From Mya arenaria (taxonomy: Eukaryota; Mollusca; Bivalvia; Myida; Myidae), in the NCBI RefSeq assembly GCF_026914265.1, contig NC_069136.1:25742701-25806700 (forward strand): a DNA stretch of 64,000 nucleotides, written 5' to 3'. The position numbers were made by a program, and so were the translations under genes. Positions 1 to 12,223 of this stretch are shown piece by piece; position 1 is the first letter of the stretch, and each line of letters opens with the position of its first letter. Below the pieces are notes generated by a model. It had not been told where the DNA came from and ran no database searches. It saw only the letters and a list, made by a program, of their open reading frames with translations.

Positions 1-165
1 ACTGTATTTAGTTAGCTTGTTCTTTTTTGTTTTTGTTTTTTGTAAGTTGATGATTTTATGTTTTGGTTCTACAATTGTTTCGTAGTTGTAGAAAAAACAT
101 AATTGAGCCATTTGATCTTTTTAAGACCTGATTCACTGAAGTAAATGTACAAATACTTGTTGCAG

Positions 166-767
166 GGATATTTATTAGTACAAATGGAGGCCTGTTAGAG
201 AATTACCAGTACACATCCTTGACTACAACTATGTACTACCTGGCAGACATACTACTGGACAAAGAACCATGGCTGAACTCTTCAACTGCCTGCTCCTTTC
301 CCGAACCTTGGAGAAACGAGACAGATTCGAATTTTAGGGAAATTTCTGCTTTTTTACCGGACATATCCGAGTACACCGGAATCTACGGAAATGAGTTTCA
401 ACCAGAGTTCATATTAACTGTGAATGGAAGTTCACAAACGCAGCTGAACTTCGAATCGGGACGACTCGGGGGAAATCTCTATTCAACCCAAGACAAAGAT
501 CGATTCTTGATGGAGATAACATACCCGTGGGAACTTTACGTTCCGCTGATGGACCATAACAACGTTACGACAAAAACAAATGTCACCTTTGTTCGCAAAG
601 CTGGAACAGTGACATCAATGAACATAAACATTGGCACCAATATAACATTTACAAAAGGTGTTTCCATGTTAGACGTTATTTCCCGAAACACTAACGGAAG
701 TAGGGGGTTATTTAGCGCAGCTTGGTTGTTATATCTGTTAGTTTCTTGGGCTGTGTGGCAACTGTAA
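166..767 (+). CDS. C-terminal exon of beta-lactamase-fold protein (partial)
   Basis: This is the terminal coding exon of a gene that begins left of the window. It opens after a splice acceptor (TTGTTGCAG, ending 165). The frame starts IFISTNGG, which resembles the strand after the active site in eukaryotic serine beta-lactamase/penicillin-binding-like proteins. An EPWLN...CSFPEPW segment follows, then EYTGIYGNEF, which resembles the small C-terminal beta domain (DUF3471-like) of these proteins. Several N-glycosylation sequons and a hydrophobic tail of about 17 residues (LFSAAWLLYLLVSWAVW) suggest a secreted protein held by a GPI anchor or membrane segment. The catalytic SxxK and YxN motifs would lie in upstream exons outside the window, so activity cannot be judged. 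The family call rests on remembered pattern similarity; the exon itself is well supported by its acceptor and long open frame. Confidence 0.65.
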
Positions 768-984
768 TATGGCGTTTGGCCAGTATATAAATCAGCACAT
801 TTAAAAACACAAACTTTTTATTGAACGCATCTGAAACGATACAACACGTGGTCATAATTTGAAGAATCTATTTTTACAGGACACTATTGAACAGTGATAT
901 GTCCAGTTATATCCAAATATCCATACTGTATCCATACTGTGCTATCCAACTTATGTGTGTTTATATTCATTTGGCCATTTAGTA

Positions 985-990
985 AATAAA
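985..990 (+). promoter_or_regulatory. Poly(A) signal of the beta-lactamase-like gene
   Basis: AATAAA lies about 220 bases after the stop codon at 767. It is the first canonical hexamer downstream on this strand, so it plausibly ends the transcript. Confidence 0.5.
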
Positions 991-2412
991 TTATCTTAAA
1001 CCTTCAACATCTTTTCATTGATTTTTTTACTAAGAACAGAAGTACTGCAGAAAAAAGTTACAAGAATATTTATGTGTCGTGCCACAACAAATTTATTAAT
1101 TTTTCGTCGGATTTGCGTACCTAAAAATCCAAAAGTTAAAAAAAATTAAATCACTACTTTTATGCTCCCGCACTTACTTTTTTTAGTTGTGTGTAACCTA
1201 CACTTTTGTTAACAATAACATAGTTGCTTCCCTTAGTTGAAAATTTGCCATCCGTTTTCACTTTTAGAAACTGTGATAAATACATTTATATAATAATTAA
1301 GGTTTGTGAGGTATAACGTGCTCAAATGGTAAATTCAGTTGTCTGGTAAAGAAAAAAAGTTCAAACTTTCAGAAAATGCTAATTCACAGTGTGACTGCAG
1401 CAAACCCATACAACTTTGGACCAGAGAAAATTTATTTCTAAATGCTTCAACAACAACGCTTGAAACAGCTAATATGAAAATGTAATGTACAAGACCAGCA
1501 TGCCATATTATTGTATCTTAATAAATGGGGTGTTGTGTCGCAAAATGCAGACTAACAAATATTAAGATATCAGAAGATGATAGTTGAAGCAGAGGTTAGT
1601 TATTAATTTCATTAAATATCATTAATTTACTGAAACAGTCCATAGATTGCAATCTGCTGAGGCACATCAATATTCATTGACTTTTAAATGCTGTGCCCTT
1701 TAAAAGTAATATGTTCATAATATTAAGATGCCCCAATCAACACTTTAATAATGAAATGGAACAATATCTTTTGTTTTGCTCATGACAGGTGGTCGATGAA
1801 ATGAATCGGTTTTTGGTCCATTACTGACCCACTACAGAAAAAATGGGGTATGTGGAATTTAAAGGGGAAAATAAAACACTTACATCTGTCGATTGTGTCT
1901 CAACTATCCCGATAATCTGTAAATCTAGGACAAATCTGACACTGAATGTGACTGATTGTGTACATGTATGAAATGGTGTAAAGGGTTTGGAATATTTTGG
2001 TCGTTAGGAGGTTCGGTTAAATAACACTATTTTAACTATTTTTATTTTTTTTAAAAACTACCATTAGATAGTTGTTTAAGACGAGCGTCTTACCGACTGT
2101 GCCATCGCTATTAACGGTGGGTCTAAGTAAATATAAATAGAAAAGCGCGAGGATAACTGTGACTGCGCTTCTGAGAATTAAAAATCATTCGATAAAAAGA
2201 AACATGTATACACCACAATGGTGGCCCGCAACAATCATTTCGTGACCGTGAATATGATTCTGTGAAAATAAAGACTCTTTCGACAAATTCAATCCAGTTT
2301 AGATCACTGTCAGGTATTTTTGGTATAATTTTATCATTATGCTTCAACATCGATGCATAATATTAATATAGTTTATTTCGCCCGGTGTTTAATAGTAGAG
2401 CGTTGTAGCGTT

Positions 2413-2477
2413 ACAGGGGTACACATGAACTGTCAGAATAATAAAAAAGTATCCCTGATCACTCATTATTGTAGCTA
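2413..2477 (+). repeat. 65-bp dispersed repeat, second copy at 61340
   Basis: The block, containing AAAAAAGTATCCCTGATC and TCATTATTGTAGCTA, recurs in the same orientation at 61340-61404 with only a few differences. Flanks differ, so it is a fragment of an interspersed repeat and not a segmental duplication. Confidence 0.7.
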
Positions 2478-4035
2478 GGGCAAGATGAAACATAGCATGG
2501 CACATTTCCTTAAATTAAAAGGGAAGCATTACTGTGCAATCATTACCGGAGTCGGAATAATAGTTTTAATACCTAGCAACAAACCATACCTTCAATGGCT
2601 TTCCGGACTGTATCCTTGAACCTGTTGCGATCGCCAATTGTCTGGATGCCCAAACGAAGTTCATCTAGCCAGGACAACACAGTTTTAAAAAATATTGAAA
2701 AGTATTAAACCTATACATATTCTTAAAGAGTACATTACTGTGATTTTTTTTTCAAAATAATTTTACTGCCTGCGCGTTTTCAATTGGGAAAATTAGCGCG
2801 AAAAGTCCAAAAATTCGGAAAATTATAACATGGTTATTTTACTTATAAAATATTTAATTTTCTGCTTTAACGAGATTATTATATATAATGTGTGTCCATA
2901 CAGACTTTTTCTATAACATTCAAGACAGCAATTAAGAAGCTTGTCCGAGATTTTTTATCTTCTTATATTAAACTTTGATGATTAATATAAATACTGTACT
3001 GAGAAATGCATTTTTGAATTCGAAAGAATACTCACGACAACATGTTTAAAACCGGTTGTCAATTGTGTGTCCATGTATATGAAGTCTGTGTATTAAGTTT
3101 TGCACTCAAAATCTAATTTAGTCATTTTCTAGAACTAAACAGTTGAGTACAAAACATTGATACTTAAAACAGACATAAATAAATTCCCTTCGACGCTGTG
3201 AAACTGCTGTTGTTTACTGAATACCATACTTAATTGACTATGGCAACAATTGTCAGGATAAACGTGTATTTTGCATTACGAAAAACTGAAAGTAAACTGA
3301 AAATTAAAACCGGAAGCATGAAAATAACGGTGCGTCCTGCAAAATGTCCCCGGCAAAAAAAACTGTAAACAAAAATTGGCTATTTTGCGGTTACCCGGAC
3401 CGGATTTTGGCGGATACGAGGACATATCTGAAAGTTTGCTATCCAAAAATGTATGAAATGGAAGTAGCTTCAATGAAATGGGAAATTAACTTTGCAGGTT
3501 TAAATTGCAAGTAAAAAAAAACTCCGGAAAAAGGGGAAAACTGAATTCTGTTTTTGGGAAAATTGGCGGGGTTTTTTTTGTGAAAAAATGGAGGCTTTTT
3601 GGCGAGGGGAAAGGGCCGATATTCGGCCCTTAAATTAGCCAGAAACAATCACTACATTAAAACAAATAAAAACACACCAGTTTTTCTAGATTACCTCCAC
3701 AAATGACAAATTATGGACTGTTGAAATATCTGGTCTCGGAAATCATGTCTTGTCAAGTAACAGTGGTTACATACTGCTATTCATCTTATGCTGAACTTGG
3801 CTTATATGTAAAATAATCACTTGTCAACATAAAATAAGATGTAATTGTACATTGATGATGTCATATCATTAATTTACATTCTTACTTTAGGGTGTAATAT
3901 TCAGGTTCGATTATTTTCTGGTGTGCGTTTCTGTTGTGTTTTTTTTTCAATAAAAAAAATCCAACCTAACCATCAGTGAAAATGCATTTTTACAATTTTA
4001 TTTTAAACATATATTCATAAAATACATATATATAC

Positions 4036-4069
4036 ATACGTATATATATATATATATATATATATATAA
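4036..4069. repeat. (TA)n microsatellite
   Basis: An uninterrupted alternating TA run preceded by imperfect ATA/TACG units. Confidence 0.9.
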
Positions 4070-4797
4070 TCTGGCTTTTAGCTTGACCTTGGCCTTGTGT
4101 TACAGTGGTATGCATGTTTAAGTTGCAATTTTCAAAATATGATTTCATTCAACACTGATTTTGCTTTAAACAAAGCAGAAAAAACAATCTTCTGCATGTT
4201 CCTTTTTTATAATTCATACAATACTTTAACATTAAATTTCACAACACAAGATTCTGGTGAATATTTATTTCAGTTGCATATATTTACAAGTGATTCATTT
4301 TCAGCACATATTTATTATCTATGTCTCTGTATTATTATTTTTCAAATATTAAACAGTCCTTTTCTGAAAACAAACATTTTGTTAATTGTTGTAATTTAAA
4401 GCAAACATCTAATATTATGAAAGTTTTATTCAGCAAGAAGATTTCAATATGATTTATTAAAGGAGTATTTATTCACTTCTTTTGGCTTAAAATCATGCAC
4501 TAAATCATGCATAAAGTTAAGCACAACCAGATTACTTCACGATCTTTGCATGTTAAAAAAATGAGCAAAATACCAGCTCCACTGTTTGTTCTCTTGTAAC
4601 AATGTGTCATATCATCAACAACTGCTAAAACAGCTTCCAAATTGTTGGTGATTTAACTTTAAATGTGTATCAACTAACAATTTAAACGAAAATTGCAACA
4701 TTCTCAAACAACCTGTGATACAAGTTGTCTTATGATAGTAACAACAACCACAACAAACGCAACAACAGCAACAGCGAAGTCAACCACTAAACTACCT

Positions 4798-5394
4798 GTG
4801 ATATTATTTGGCCTATGTACCATACTGTGCTGTCATTTTCTTTAAATGCATGTTGCACCTTTCTGCCAAGAATCACAACAGGTTCTGTGTTATCAATTGG
4901 AATGGTCTGAGCTCTTACAACCAGAGATTTGAGATTTCCAGATAATTCTTGCATGGTAAGGTTTACTCTTTTATCTCCAGCTTTTTTAGTGAAGTTAAAG
5001 ATATCTGGTTGTCCAGTTTGCTTTAATACATTCTTACGAAAATTTAACGTTGTCTTTAAAGCAATAAACCTATCCTTCTGTGTAGAAATTCTTTTTAATC
5101 CACTTTCAACTTCCGCAGTGGTCTGCCAAAGGCCCCAAACCTGTATTTCATTTAAAAGCTTCTCAAGTTTTTCTATTTGCTTTTGTTTAGCCAGTTCAAA
5201 CCTTTCCTGTGTTCTTTTCTTTGTTTCCGTTCTATTTGTAGCTGACGCTCTTTGAAGTCTTGCCTTAATCTTTTCACATTCTTTCTGGCACTGTTACACA
5301 ATTTGTCACGCTCATCTTTCTCCTTGTTTATCAACCAATGCAATGCCTTATTGTGACAAAATGCAATGCATGCTTCAGCAGATATTATAGACAC
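4798..5394 (-). pseudogene. Coiled-coil protein fragment with Tudor/SH3-like end
   Basis: Reading from 5394 down, the frame starts MSIISAEACIAFCHNKALHW and runs into a charged helix (DERDKLCNSARKNVKRLRQD). Near 5215 the frame must shift by one base to continue: ERFELAKQKQIEKLEKLL, IQVWGLWQTTAEVESGL, LSGNLKSLVVRAQTIP and finally ILGRKVQHAF...VWYIGQIIS, which looks like a small barrel domain. I recall similar uncharacterised proteins, often multicopy, in molluscs and fish, but know no function. It is divergent from the Crypton gene at 5661, 266 bp away, so the two could share a promoter or belong to one mobile unit. One frameshift and no visible 3' end make this copy probably dead. Confidence 0.55.
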
Positions 5395-5660
5395 AATATT
5401 TACATTAACACTTCATTCCTTAACGATGGTTGTTTTTTATCAATTTCACTTTATTTCTGTATAAAGTGTAATGGCATTTCCCGTGGATATCGCGTGCATT
5501 TGTTCGATACTTCTGTCCTGTCATTGGGCGCAATAATACAAATGGGCGGAGATTATTTACTACGGAACTATTTTTTTTTCAATGAAATCGTAGTAAAATT
5601 ATTGGCAACCTGTCAAAATAACGCAGACGACGAAAACTTCAGTAAACCAGAGAAAACAAA

Positions 5661-7435
5661 ATGAGCAACGATAATTTGATTGATTTTAATCTAGATCTTG
5701 ATTTCATGATGGATGGAACATTTGAAGAACTATTAAATGACAATGATGACGACTTATTTCGGGATTTGGAATAAACATTTAGTGATTGTAAAGCATCTGA
5801 CAATTCAACAAAACATGAAATCAAGGAATTGAAACAAGAACAGAAGGAAGAAGGAGAACTGAAGGAAGCACAAGAAGATTGTACCAGGTTTAGAAGGGTT
5901 GGAGAGGAAGACATAAAGGTTTTTGAAGAGTCTCACCAGTCAAAGAGAACAAGAGAAAACACAAAATGGACAGGAAAGGTATTTCAAGGTATGAAAGTGT
6001 GTTTTTCTCCATCTTTTGTGAAAAATGAGTATTAATTATTTCATTTAGATTTTCCAATTGGTGAAAATATTAATCAACTTAATTTTAACACATAAAAATG
6101 TACAAAAAACAGTGTTTAAAATTTTATTATTTACAATAAAAAGATATTTAAACAATATTATGAAAATATATTTTTAACAATATAGTGAAAATATATACAA
6201 AACTCATTTAACAGGAAAACATAATTATAAACAACTTTTATAAAAACATTACCACTAATTCAATACTAAAATGCACAAATGCTTTTTCTAACTCCAGATT
6301 GGCATAGATCTAGGTATGCTGAGCCTCTAAACACGTCTACTGTCTCAGAAGAGTTACTTGGCCAGATTTTGCGCAAGTTCTACTGCGAAGTCGCCCGCAG
6401 CCATCAGAAAGGCACTCAAAGGATTTCGGAGCTGGGTCTTAGGTGTACCACAAGAATAGTATGAAGAACATGCGATCTGATCTGAACAGACATCTGACCG
6501 ACCTTGGCCGCAACATGGACATTGTTCATGGCACATCATTTAAGGCTGCAAATCGCACACTTGATGGCTTCATGAAGGAACAAACTAAGGCCGGACTTTC
6601 GCGACCCACACATCACAAACCTATCATCGAGCAAAGCGACCTTGAAACCATTTCAAGGTTCTTCGCCAGTGCTCCATGCTCTCCAATTATTCTTCGACCT
6701 TGTGTATGGTTCCAACTTGCTCTCCACTTCGTGTCACGCGGCCTTGAATTTCATCACCAGCTTCAAATCGACTCCTTTGAGTTTATTGAAGACCGTGATG
6801 GAATTGAGTATGTCACCCTGAAGCACGAGACGCAGCAAACAAAAATCCAGGGTGGGCTTACCAAGGATTAGGCTCCATCAGACCGCAGAATGTATACGAC
6901 CGTTGGCCCATGTTGTCCTGTAGCAATGTTAAAGTTACTCATCAATAAAACCGACAAATCGGCGCCGATGCTGTTTAATGAGGCAAATGGCATTTGGTTC
7001 ACCAATGCGCCTCTGTCAAGGCGGTCGTACTGCAGTTTCATGGCTGACATTTGCAAAGCAAGCAAAACAACAGATTGGTACACCGCGCAGTGTCAGGGCC
7101 ACAGCCATCCAAGCAATGAACGACAGTGGCTTTGAAGCTCGTCATAGTATGTTCATGTCCGGGCACAGGAATGAGGCATCATTAAAGTCGTATTGCAGGG
7201 CACCCAGTAACGTCCAGAAGAAAGAGCTCAGTTCAACACTGAGCCTTCTCGCGTCCTCTGGCTCTACTTCCGCAAAAGCTCCCATTGCTAAACACGTTAC
7301 CCCACCCACCGCCACAGTCGTTGCATCCGATGTTAAAGTCCAAAGAAATAACAATACACTTGCTGATTTGTCTAACACCATATTTCAACATGGTTCTTTC
7401 GCCAACTGCTCCTTTAACATAACGCTAAACAAGTA
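5661..7435 (+). pseudogene. Crypton-type tyrosine recombinase, decayed
   Basis: Exon 1 begins with ATG at 5661 (MSNDNLIDFNLDLDFMM). It has an in-frame stop at 5772-5774, then continues through an acidic/charged stretch to RFRRVGEEDIKVFEES and a donor at 5989. Exon 2 starts after CTCCAG at 6298 with DWHRSRYAEPLNTSTVSEEL, the helical N-terminal core domain of the DUF3504/Crypton class. Further segments (SRPTHHKPIIEQSDLETISR, VWFQLALHFVSRGLEFH) run in shifted frames. The C-terminus (RATAIQAMNDSGFEARH, FMSGHRNEASLKSYCR) carries the HxxR-like and final Tyr region of a tyrosine recombinase. I count at least one early stop, one stop near 6869 and two or three frameshifts, so the copy is inactive. 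Cryptons move as DNA by site-specific recombination. Terminal repeats were not identified. Confidence 0.8.
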
Positions 7436-7782
7436 AATTTACTGGAATTTATCTTAAATTTCGTGTTTAACAAACACTTTGGGTCGCGATTGTTGCGAGA
7501 TATGATGAGAACTTTGCATGTGGCGATATTTTTATGTTTTCTTGTTATTGTAAATGTACCTTACTCCAGTTGTATTTTCTTAGTTGTAAAACAATTATAA
7601 TGTGTATTTAAAATATACTTGTCCTTAAAAATATAGAAACTGAACCTATAAATAAGGAACTATTTTATCTGCGCATTCATTGTTTTATAACATTGGGTTG
7701 AACAGCAGCTGTTCTAATTTACCCACCGTTGAGAACAACAGAAGAAAGAAAAGAGTAAATGTTCTTGAATAATCAATTTATT
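7436..7782. other. Spacer without recognised feature
   Basis: AT-rich sequence between the converging Crypton remnant and the transposase-like gene. It probably holds both 3' ends; no clear repeat or RNA gene is visible. Confidence 0.5.
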
Positions 7783-9093
7783 TTAGCAGAAATGTAGATT
7801 TAAATAAATGTAAATATAAGGATTAAAATTCGACATGTTGCATTTTATTGGGGTATGGTATGCAATGGCGCAGTTCAAAATGTTGGTGGAGTCCTTCAAA
7901 CAAGAATACATATTGGCCGCATTACTGAACAGGATATTAAATCTATTCCCACGGAAACGTTCCAACGGTAGAGAATGAAGCTTCTTTTCTTTAAGGAGGT
8001 TATTACAAAGCAACACGAAAGGTCGATGAACACCATTCTTTTCATCACCTCCTCGAGCAAAGGCTTTGGATGCAGTGCGTATGAGTCGAGTAGTCCCTGA
8101 TTCTGTGCCCTTCTTAAATGATTTGTCAAATTATGAAATACAGAAGGGTTGCCCTCAAAAATGATAGTTTCCACTTCAATAAGTGACTTTTCAGCAGCTT
8201 CTGCAAGATGTACTAAAACATGGAGTGAAAAGAAATTACACAATTTACTGACAGAATTTCTCTCCTCTTCTGTCATTTCATTCCATGGAAGGTCTTCTCT
8301 CAATACATCAGTACGAAATTTTTCAAGTAAATCATTGAACTTAAGTTGCTCTAATTGACATTGTTGAAGATTTTCTTTTCCAAAACTGACCAGGATATTT
8401 CATTTTTACTAGCATCGGCTGCAGCATCCATATCTGAAACTATTTCATTTATTGTATCCATTGCGTCTTGACCCGATTTTGTTGCCATTTGTCGCAGTTG
8501 TAGGACCCAAGATTTACCAGAGTTATCCACCGCATGGAACCCTTCATATTTCTTTCCAAACTTTGAAAGTCTCATCAGACAACAAACAGGTGTCCTTTTT
8601 CTCAGCAAACTCCACAGCAATATGTTTCTGAACCAAGTCTAAACGCTAAATGTTCACATTGTTTACTGTATTCTTCCTCGGCAATCTACTCGCTTTGATG
8701 TTCGCCAATTTCAAAGCATCTACTATCACCAATGAAACCATTGTAGTGGACACATTGTGTTCCAACAAAGAGTAAACACACTGCTGCATTTCTGTGTTGA
8801 ACACCTTTTTCTCTTCAGAGTAGGTTATTTTTTCATCATTACACATGCTTCTTAACCACTCATTTTCAGCTATTCTCATTTTTGTCCTGCAAACATTTTA
8901 CCTCTTCATTTAAACTATTATTTTCATATTTAAGTGTATGAACCTCTGAACTCAAATCTACTGTAATGTCCTTAAGACTTTCAACATTTTGCATAAAAGA
9001 TGATTTATAAGCTAATTCAATTTCATCTGATTTCCTTTTCTTAGATGCTCCAATTGAGGGAAATGTTGCTATTTCTGCTTGAAATGCAGCCAA
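7783..9093 (-). pseudogene. Unclassified transposase-like protein, frameshifted
   Basis: Segments in order on the minus strand: an N-terminal coiled coil (MAAFQAEIATFPSIGASKKR; LKYENNSLNEEVKCLQDK); a helical block ending ASRLPRKNTVNNVNI; a core SKFGKKYEGFHAVDNSGKSW with LRQMATKSGQDAMDTINEIV; then LCNFFSLHVLVHLAEAAEKS and LPLERFRGNRFNILFSNAAN. I recognise this order from a multicopy family of uncharacterised proteins in cnidarians, molluscs and fish whose core looks like a DDE-type nuclease, but cannot assign a transposon superfamily. Frames shift near 8885, 8630 and 8025, and the C-terminal third of the family is absent, so this is a truncated relic. No terminal repeats were found. Confidence 0.6.
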
Positions 9094-10028
9094 ACGTTGT
9101 TCGTGTTCTGTTTTCCCTTTGCTTTTATTTATAGATCTAAATTCATTTAAATTTTCTGCACAGCATTCTTATACGCATTTGGGTAGGCATTTTCAGTTGC
9201 ATTATGTTTATCCCTGAACCATTCTGATGTAGTACAGTCGTGTTACCCTTAGCGGATCAGCATGGAAACAATGCAGCGAATTGCACAAACGTTCAGCATT
9301 CTGGGATTAAAGTGTTTACAGTAGAAAAGAAAAATATTTTCTCTTTTGATTGACATAAAATAATTCAATTTCAGTGCAGAAACATATTAACTGACCGTTG
9401 TTTACATGTACGAATAAATGAGGCATTAGGGAATCAAATGTACCAATAACGGATCACGTGACATTCCGATATTGGGGGTTGTCTCAAGCGAGGTGTTAGC
9501 TGTCAAAATTGACAATCCGATTGTTCATCCTTTCTGTTAACCATATTTAGTCCCTCTTTTATGCAATATACTGGTGATATCATGATAGGATGCTTCTTTG
9601 GTGATCCGTTTCACGTCAAAAACGGAGAGATCGCATATATGTATTTAAAGATATCCGATTTGTTGAATTATTTCAACAAATTACCTGTTGAAAACACTCA
9701 GGTGCAGTTCATTTTGAGAGCTTTTGGACCTTTTATCACTGATCAAAATTATTTGAACGTATATCAATAATAACTGTGTGTGCATGTGCTAGTAAATCTG
9801 TTAACTGTTCATGATTTACTATGCATAGAATAAACTCTTTCTGATTGAGATCATTTATTTCCATTTAATAATAAATTGGACAATGATTAAGTATCCCGAG
9901 TCATAAAATCACAGAAAATCACTTAAGTATTCAAGAATAAAATCACTGACATTATAAAAAGTAAAATATAAACAAATATATATAAACACATAACAGTTGA
10001 CCAGATATTCTGGCCAGCTAGGTGTTAA

Positions 10029-10331
10029 TGTACCAGTCAATTGTAACCACGGCCCCCAATGTCCGGGGAAAAGCAGGGACTTTGATCTTCGATCCAGCCA
10101 TGCCCGAAATAAATCCCCGTCCTGCAGGCACGAACTGATGGTAAAATCCCCGCCAAATGCCAGGGCAACCCAGGGACCCTAGATAAGGCCCATTCCCCGC
10201 TTTTTTGGCGCGAAGATAAAACCACTGCATTCACCCAGCACTGCAGGGCCACCTTGAAGGTAAAACACGCCCCATTTCCCCGGCTATTCCCGGTATACCC
10301 CAGAGTTGCAGGGTTACAATTGACTGGTGCA
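10029..10331. mobile_element. MITE family 1, copy 1 (nested in pogo element)
   Basis: Terminal inverted repeats read TGTACCAGTCAATTGTAACC at the left and the reverse complement ending CAATTGACTGGTGCA at the right. The inside is C/G-rich, with CCCC, GCAGGG and CGGGGAA motifs typical of this family. Three relatives lie at 15099, 56008 and 60935. No coding capacity. Confidence 0.8.
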
Positions 10332-10596
10332 TAATATTATGGTACCAACCTATGCAATGATATGAAGTAACAGGTTAAGTGTAAGAAATAGTATAAGTTA
10401 AACCTGTACTTTAACCTGAAAAAATTACACAGACATCATGATAAACTTGAATGAACAAGCATGATGGCAAAAGATACAACGATTTGAATCAAGATTCAAG
10501 CTACTTTGAGTATAAAACATTGCACATTTAAACAAAACAACACTCCTTATGATTTGCAACACTTTATTTCGTAATTAAAAAAGTGCATTTTACAAA

Positions 10597-10946
10597 CCAT
10601 GAACGAGTTTCTTTAAATCCATTCCGCGCTTGGTCATTTCACTAAGACATTCGGCCATGCTTTTTTTCTCAGCCGATGAAAAGACAGTTTCCGGCCCCTT
10701 GATCTTTTCGATGTGCACTTCCCCTGAATAATTCCAGTCTATAAAGAAACACATAAGAGACCCCATATTCTCTAGCTGCTCTCCTTAGTGTAAGCTTTTC
10801 ATTACATACACTGTATAATGCTCGACGAACATAAGGCGCTTTCTCTGGTGTCATTTTTTCCCCCGACACTTCTTTGATATGGCTTTGGCTGACTTCTGTG
10901 CTTTGCTCCTACATGAAGTTGCACCACCCCGTCGTTTGGGACCCAT
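10597..10946 (-). pseudogene. pogo transposase N-terminal remnant (Psq-type HTH)
   Basis: ATG at 10946 opens a basic stretch (MGPKRRGGATSCRSKAQK). After a frame change near 10865 comes MTPEKAPYVRRALYSVCNEK and LTLRRAAREYGVSYVFLYR, the helix-turn-helix of pipsqueak/pogo transposases. After another shift a third piece reads SSAEKKSMAECLSEMTKRGM then DLKKLV, matching the conserved helix that follows the HTH in pogo-like proteins. It stops at a TAA near 10597. About 110 residues remain of a protein normally 450-600 residues long. The HTH would bind the element's TIRs. Confidence 0.65.
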
Positions 10947-11291
10947 ATTCTGCAATACAATATGAATTTTATGTTTGAGAAAACATTGCCTTGTTTTATA
11001 GCAGAAAAAAAATATTTGAGTATAAATTAAGCAAGCACCATTAAGATTAATTTCAAATAATATATTATAAGTTCACCCTGCTACAATATGATAATGTAAA
11101 TCTGATTTTCTGTTCCAGACTAAGATGATTTCTAACCTCCACCAACTCTTCTCAAAAAATTATGTTGTCAACTTGGACCCAATTCAATCTTCATTCTTTT
11201 CATCTGTAAAACACAAGCGATATTTTTAAAAATAATCACAAACTGCATGGTATGTATACACTCATAGAAGTTGCAGTTCATGTACATTAAA

Positions 11292-11339
11292 CACAGGCGT
11301 CTTAAATGTTGATTAATATAAATGAGCAAGACGCCTGTG
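11292..11339. repeat. Short hairpin CACAGGCGTCTT
   Basis: Twelve-base arms CACAGGCGTCTT / AAGACGCCTGTG surround a 24-base AT-rich loop, immediately left of the 85-bp MITE. It could be a tiny MITE of its own or part of the pogo interior. Confidence 0.6.
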
Positions 11340-11354
11340 ATTCAGTCTTCAACT

Positions 11355-11439
11355 CATCCTCGGCACCCCAGCTTATCATAACCTCCTATATGATATCATA
11401 TACAAATGTAGGTTATGATACGCTGGGGTGCCGAGGATG
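11355..11439. mobile_element. 85-bp hairpin MITE with 9-bp target duplication
   Basis: Arms of about 30 bases, CATCCTCGGCACCCCAGC then a near-palindromic ATCATAACCT, surround a 25-base loop. Nine-base direct repeats TCTTCAACT lie on both sides (11346-11354 and 11440-11448). A 9-bp duplication is typical of Mutator-like elements, so this is probably a minimal Mutator-type MITE. Confidence 0.8.
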
Positions 11440-12223
11440 TCTTCAACTGTAAATCCTGCAAACTGGAATTAGAGACTTAAAATAATTCTGATATAATAAT
11501 GGAACTAAAATACATAAAATGATAAGTTATTTGTTATTATTCATTTCATGTTGGAATTTTTTTCTGCATTTTGAAATTTGTCATGTCCCATACTGTTCAT
11601 ACCTCATTTTGATGTAGAATAAAAAGTAAAAAAAAATGAAACTAAATTAGAGATATGTGTTATAATTCATATTTAAATCATAATTAAAGTAATATTAGTA
11701 TTCAGCAATTTTTGTGTAATAATTAAATAATTTGGAAATGACAAAATGTTACAAATCCACTGTTTTGAGAGAACCCCTCAGACTCACTGCATAAACAAAA
11801 TGGCGATCCGCTACTGGTTAATTACCCACACTTCACTATTATCGCCAAATTCAAACAATGCATTGATGAAAGAAAATAATGTTAGGCATTTCTGAGAGGT
11901 TATATATTGGCCTTTCATAAAATGTATAAATTGTTTACTTTCACATTGTAGTTGGACGAAAAGTTCTCGGAAAAAGCACATGTTGCAATCAAAACGAGGC
12001 TGGAACAACTGGGTCACGTAAACAGTTGCATCAATCGTTCGTGTGATACAGATTATTTTGAAGTCCGATAAAAATAATATTTATTGTGATTTTCACTCAT
12101 ACTTTAAAGTGCATAACTGCCAAAATTCATAAAAAAATAATAATTAAATAAATTTGATAGCGTGTCTTTAACAAGAGAGTGACCCGCTAATGGTTGTGAT
12201 CCGCTAAGGGTAACTTGACTGTA

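Larger units (their letters stand above)
991..4797. other. Intergenic AT-rich DNA
   Basis: I see no supported gene. Short open frames at 2123-2350, 3276-3648 and 4097-4399 lack homology, splice context and codon bias. The stretch holds a 65-bp dispersed repeat (2413-2477), a TA microsatellite (4036-4069), and A/G-rich sequence around 3500-3640 of repeat appearance. Confidence 0.6.
9235..12221. mobile_element. pogo-type Tc1/mariner element with TIRs
   Basis: The left end begins CAGTCGTGTTACCCTTAGCG and continues GATCA. The right end is its reverse complement (12197-12221) with two central differences in about 25 bases. Both ends abut TA (9233-9234 and 12222-12223), the target duplication of this superfamily. 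The 3-kb interior holds a remnant of a pogo transposase N-terminus on the minus strand (10597-10946), a nested MITE (10029-10331), a nested 85-bp hairpin MITE (11355-11439), and otherwise no coding sequence. A short frame at 9561-9770 lies inside but is unrecognised. The DDE domain is missing, so the element is non-autonomous. Confidence 0.8.

Noticed and set aside
2069-2110. tRNA-like A box on the minus strand (GATGGCACAGTCGGTAAGAC)
   Set aside because: No B box or cloverleaf follows, so at most a SINE stub; too weak to annotate.
5639-5914. Minus-strand Ser-rich frame
   Set aside because: Shadow of the Crypton exon 1 acidic region.
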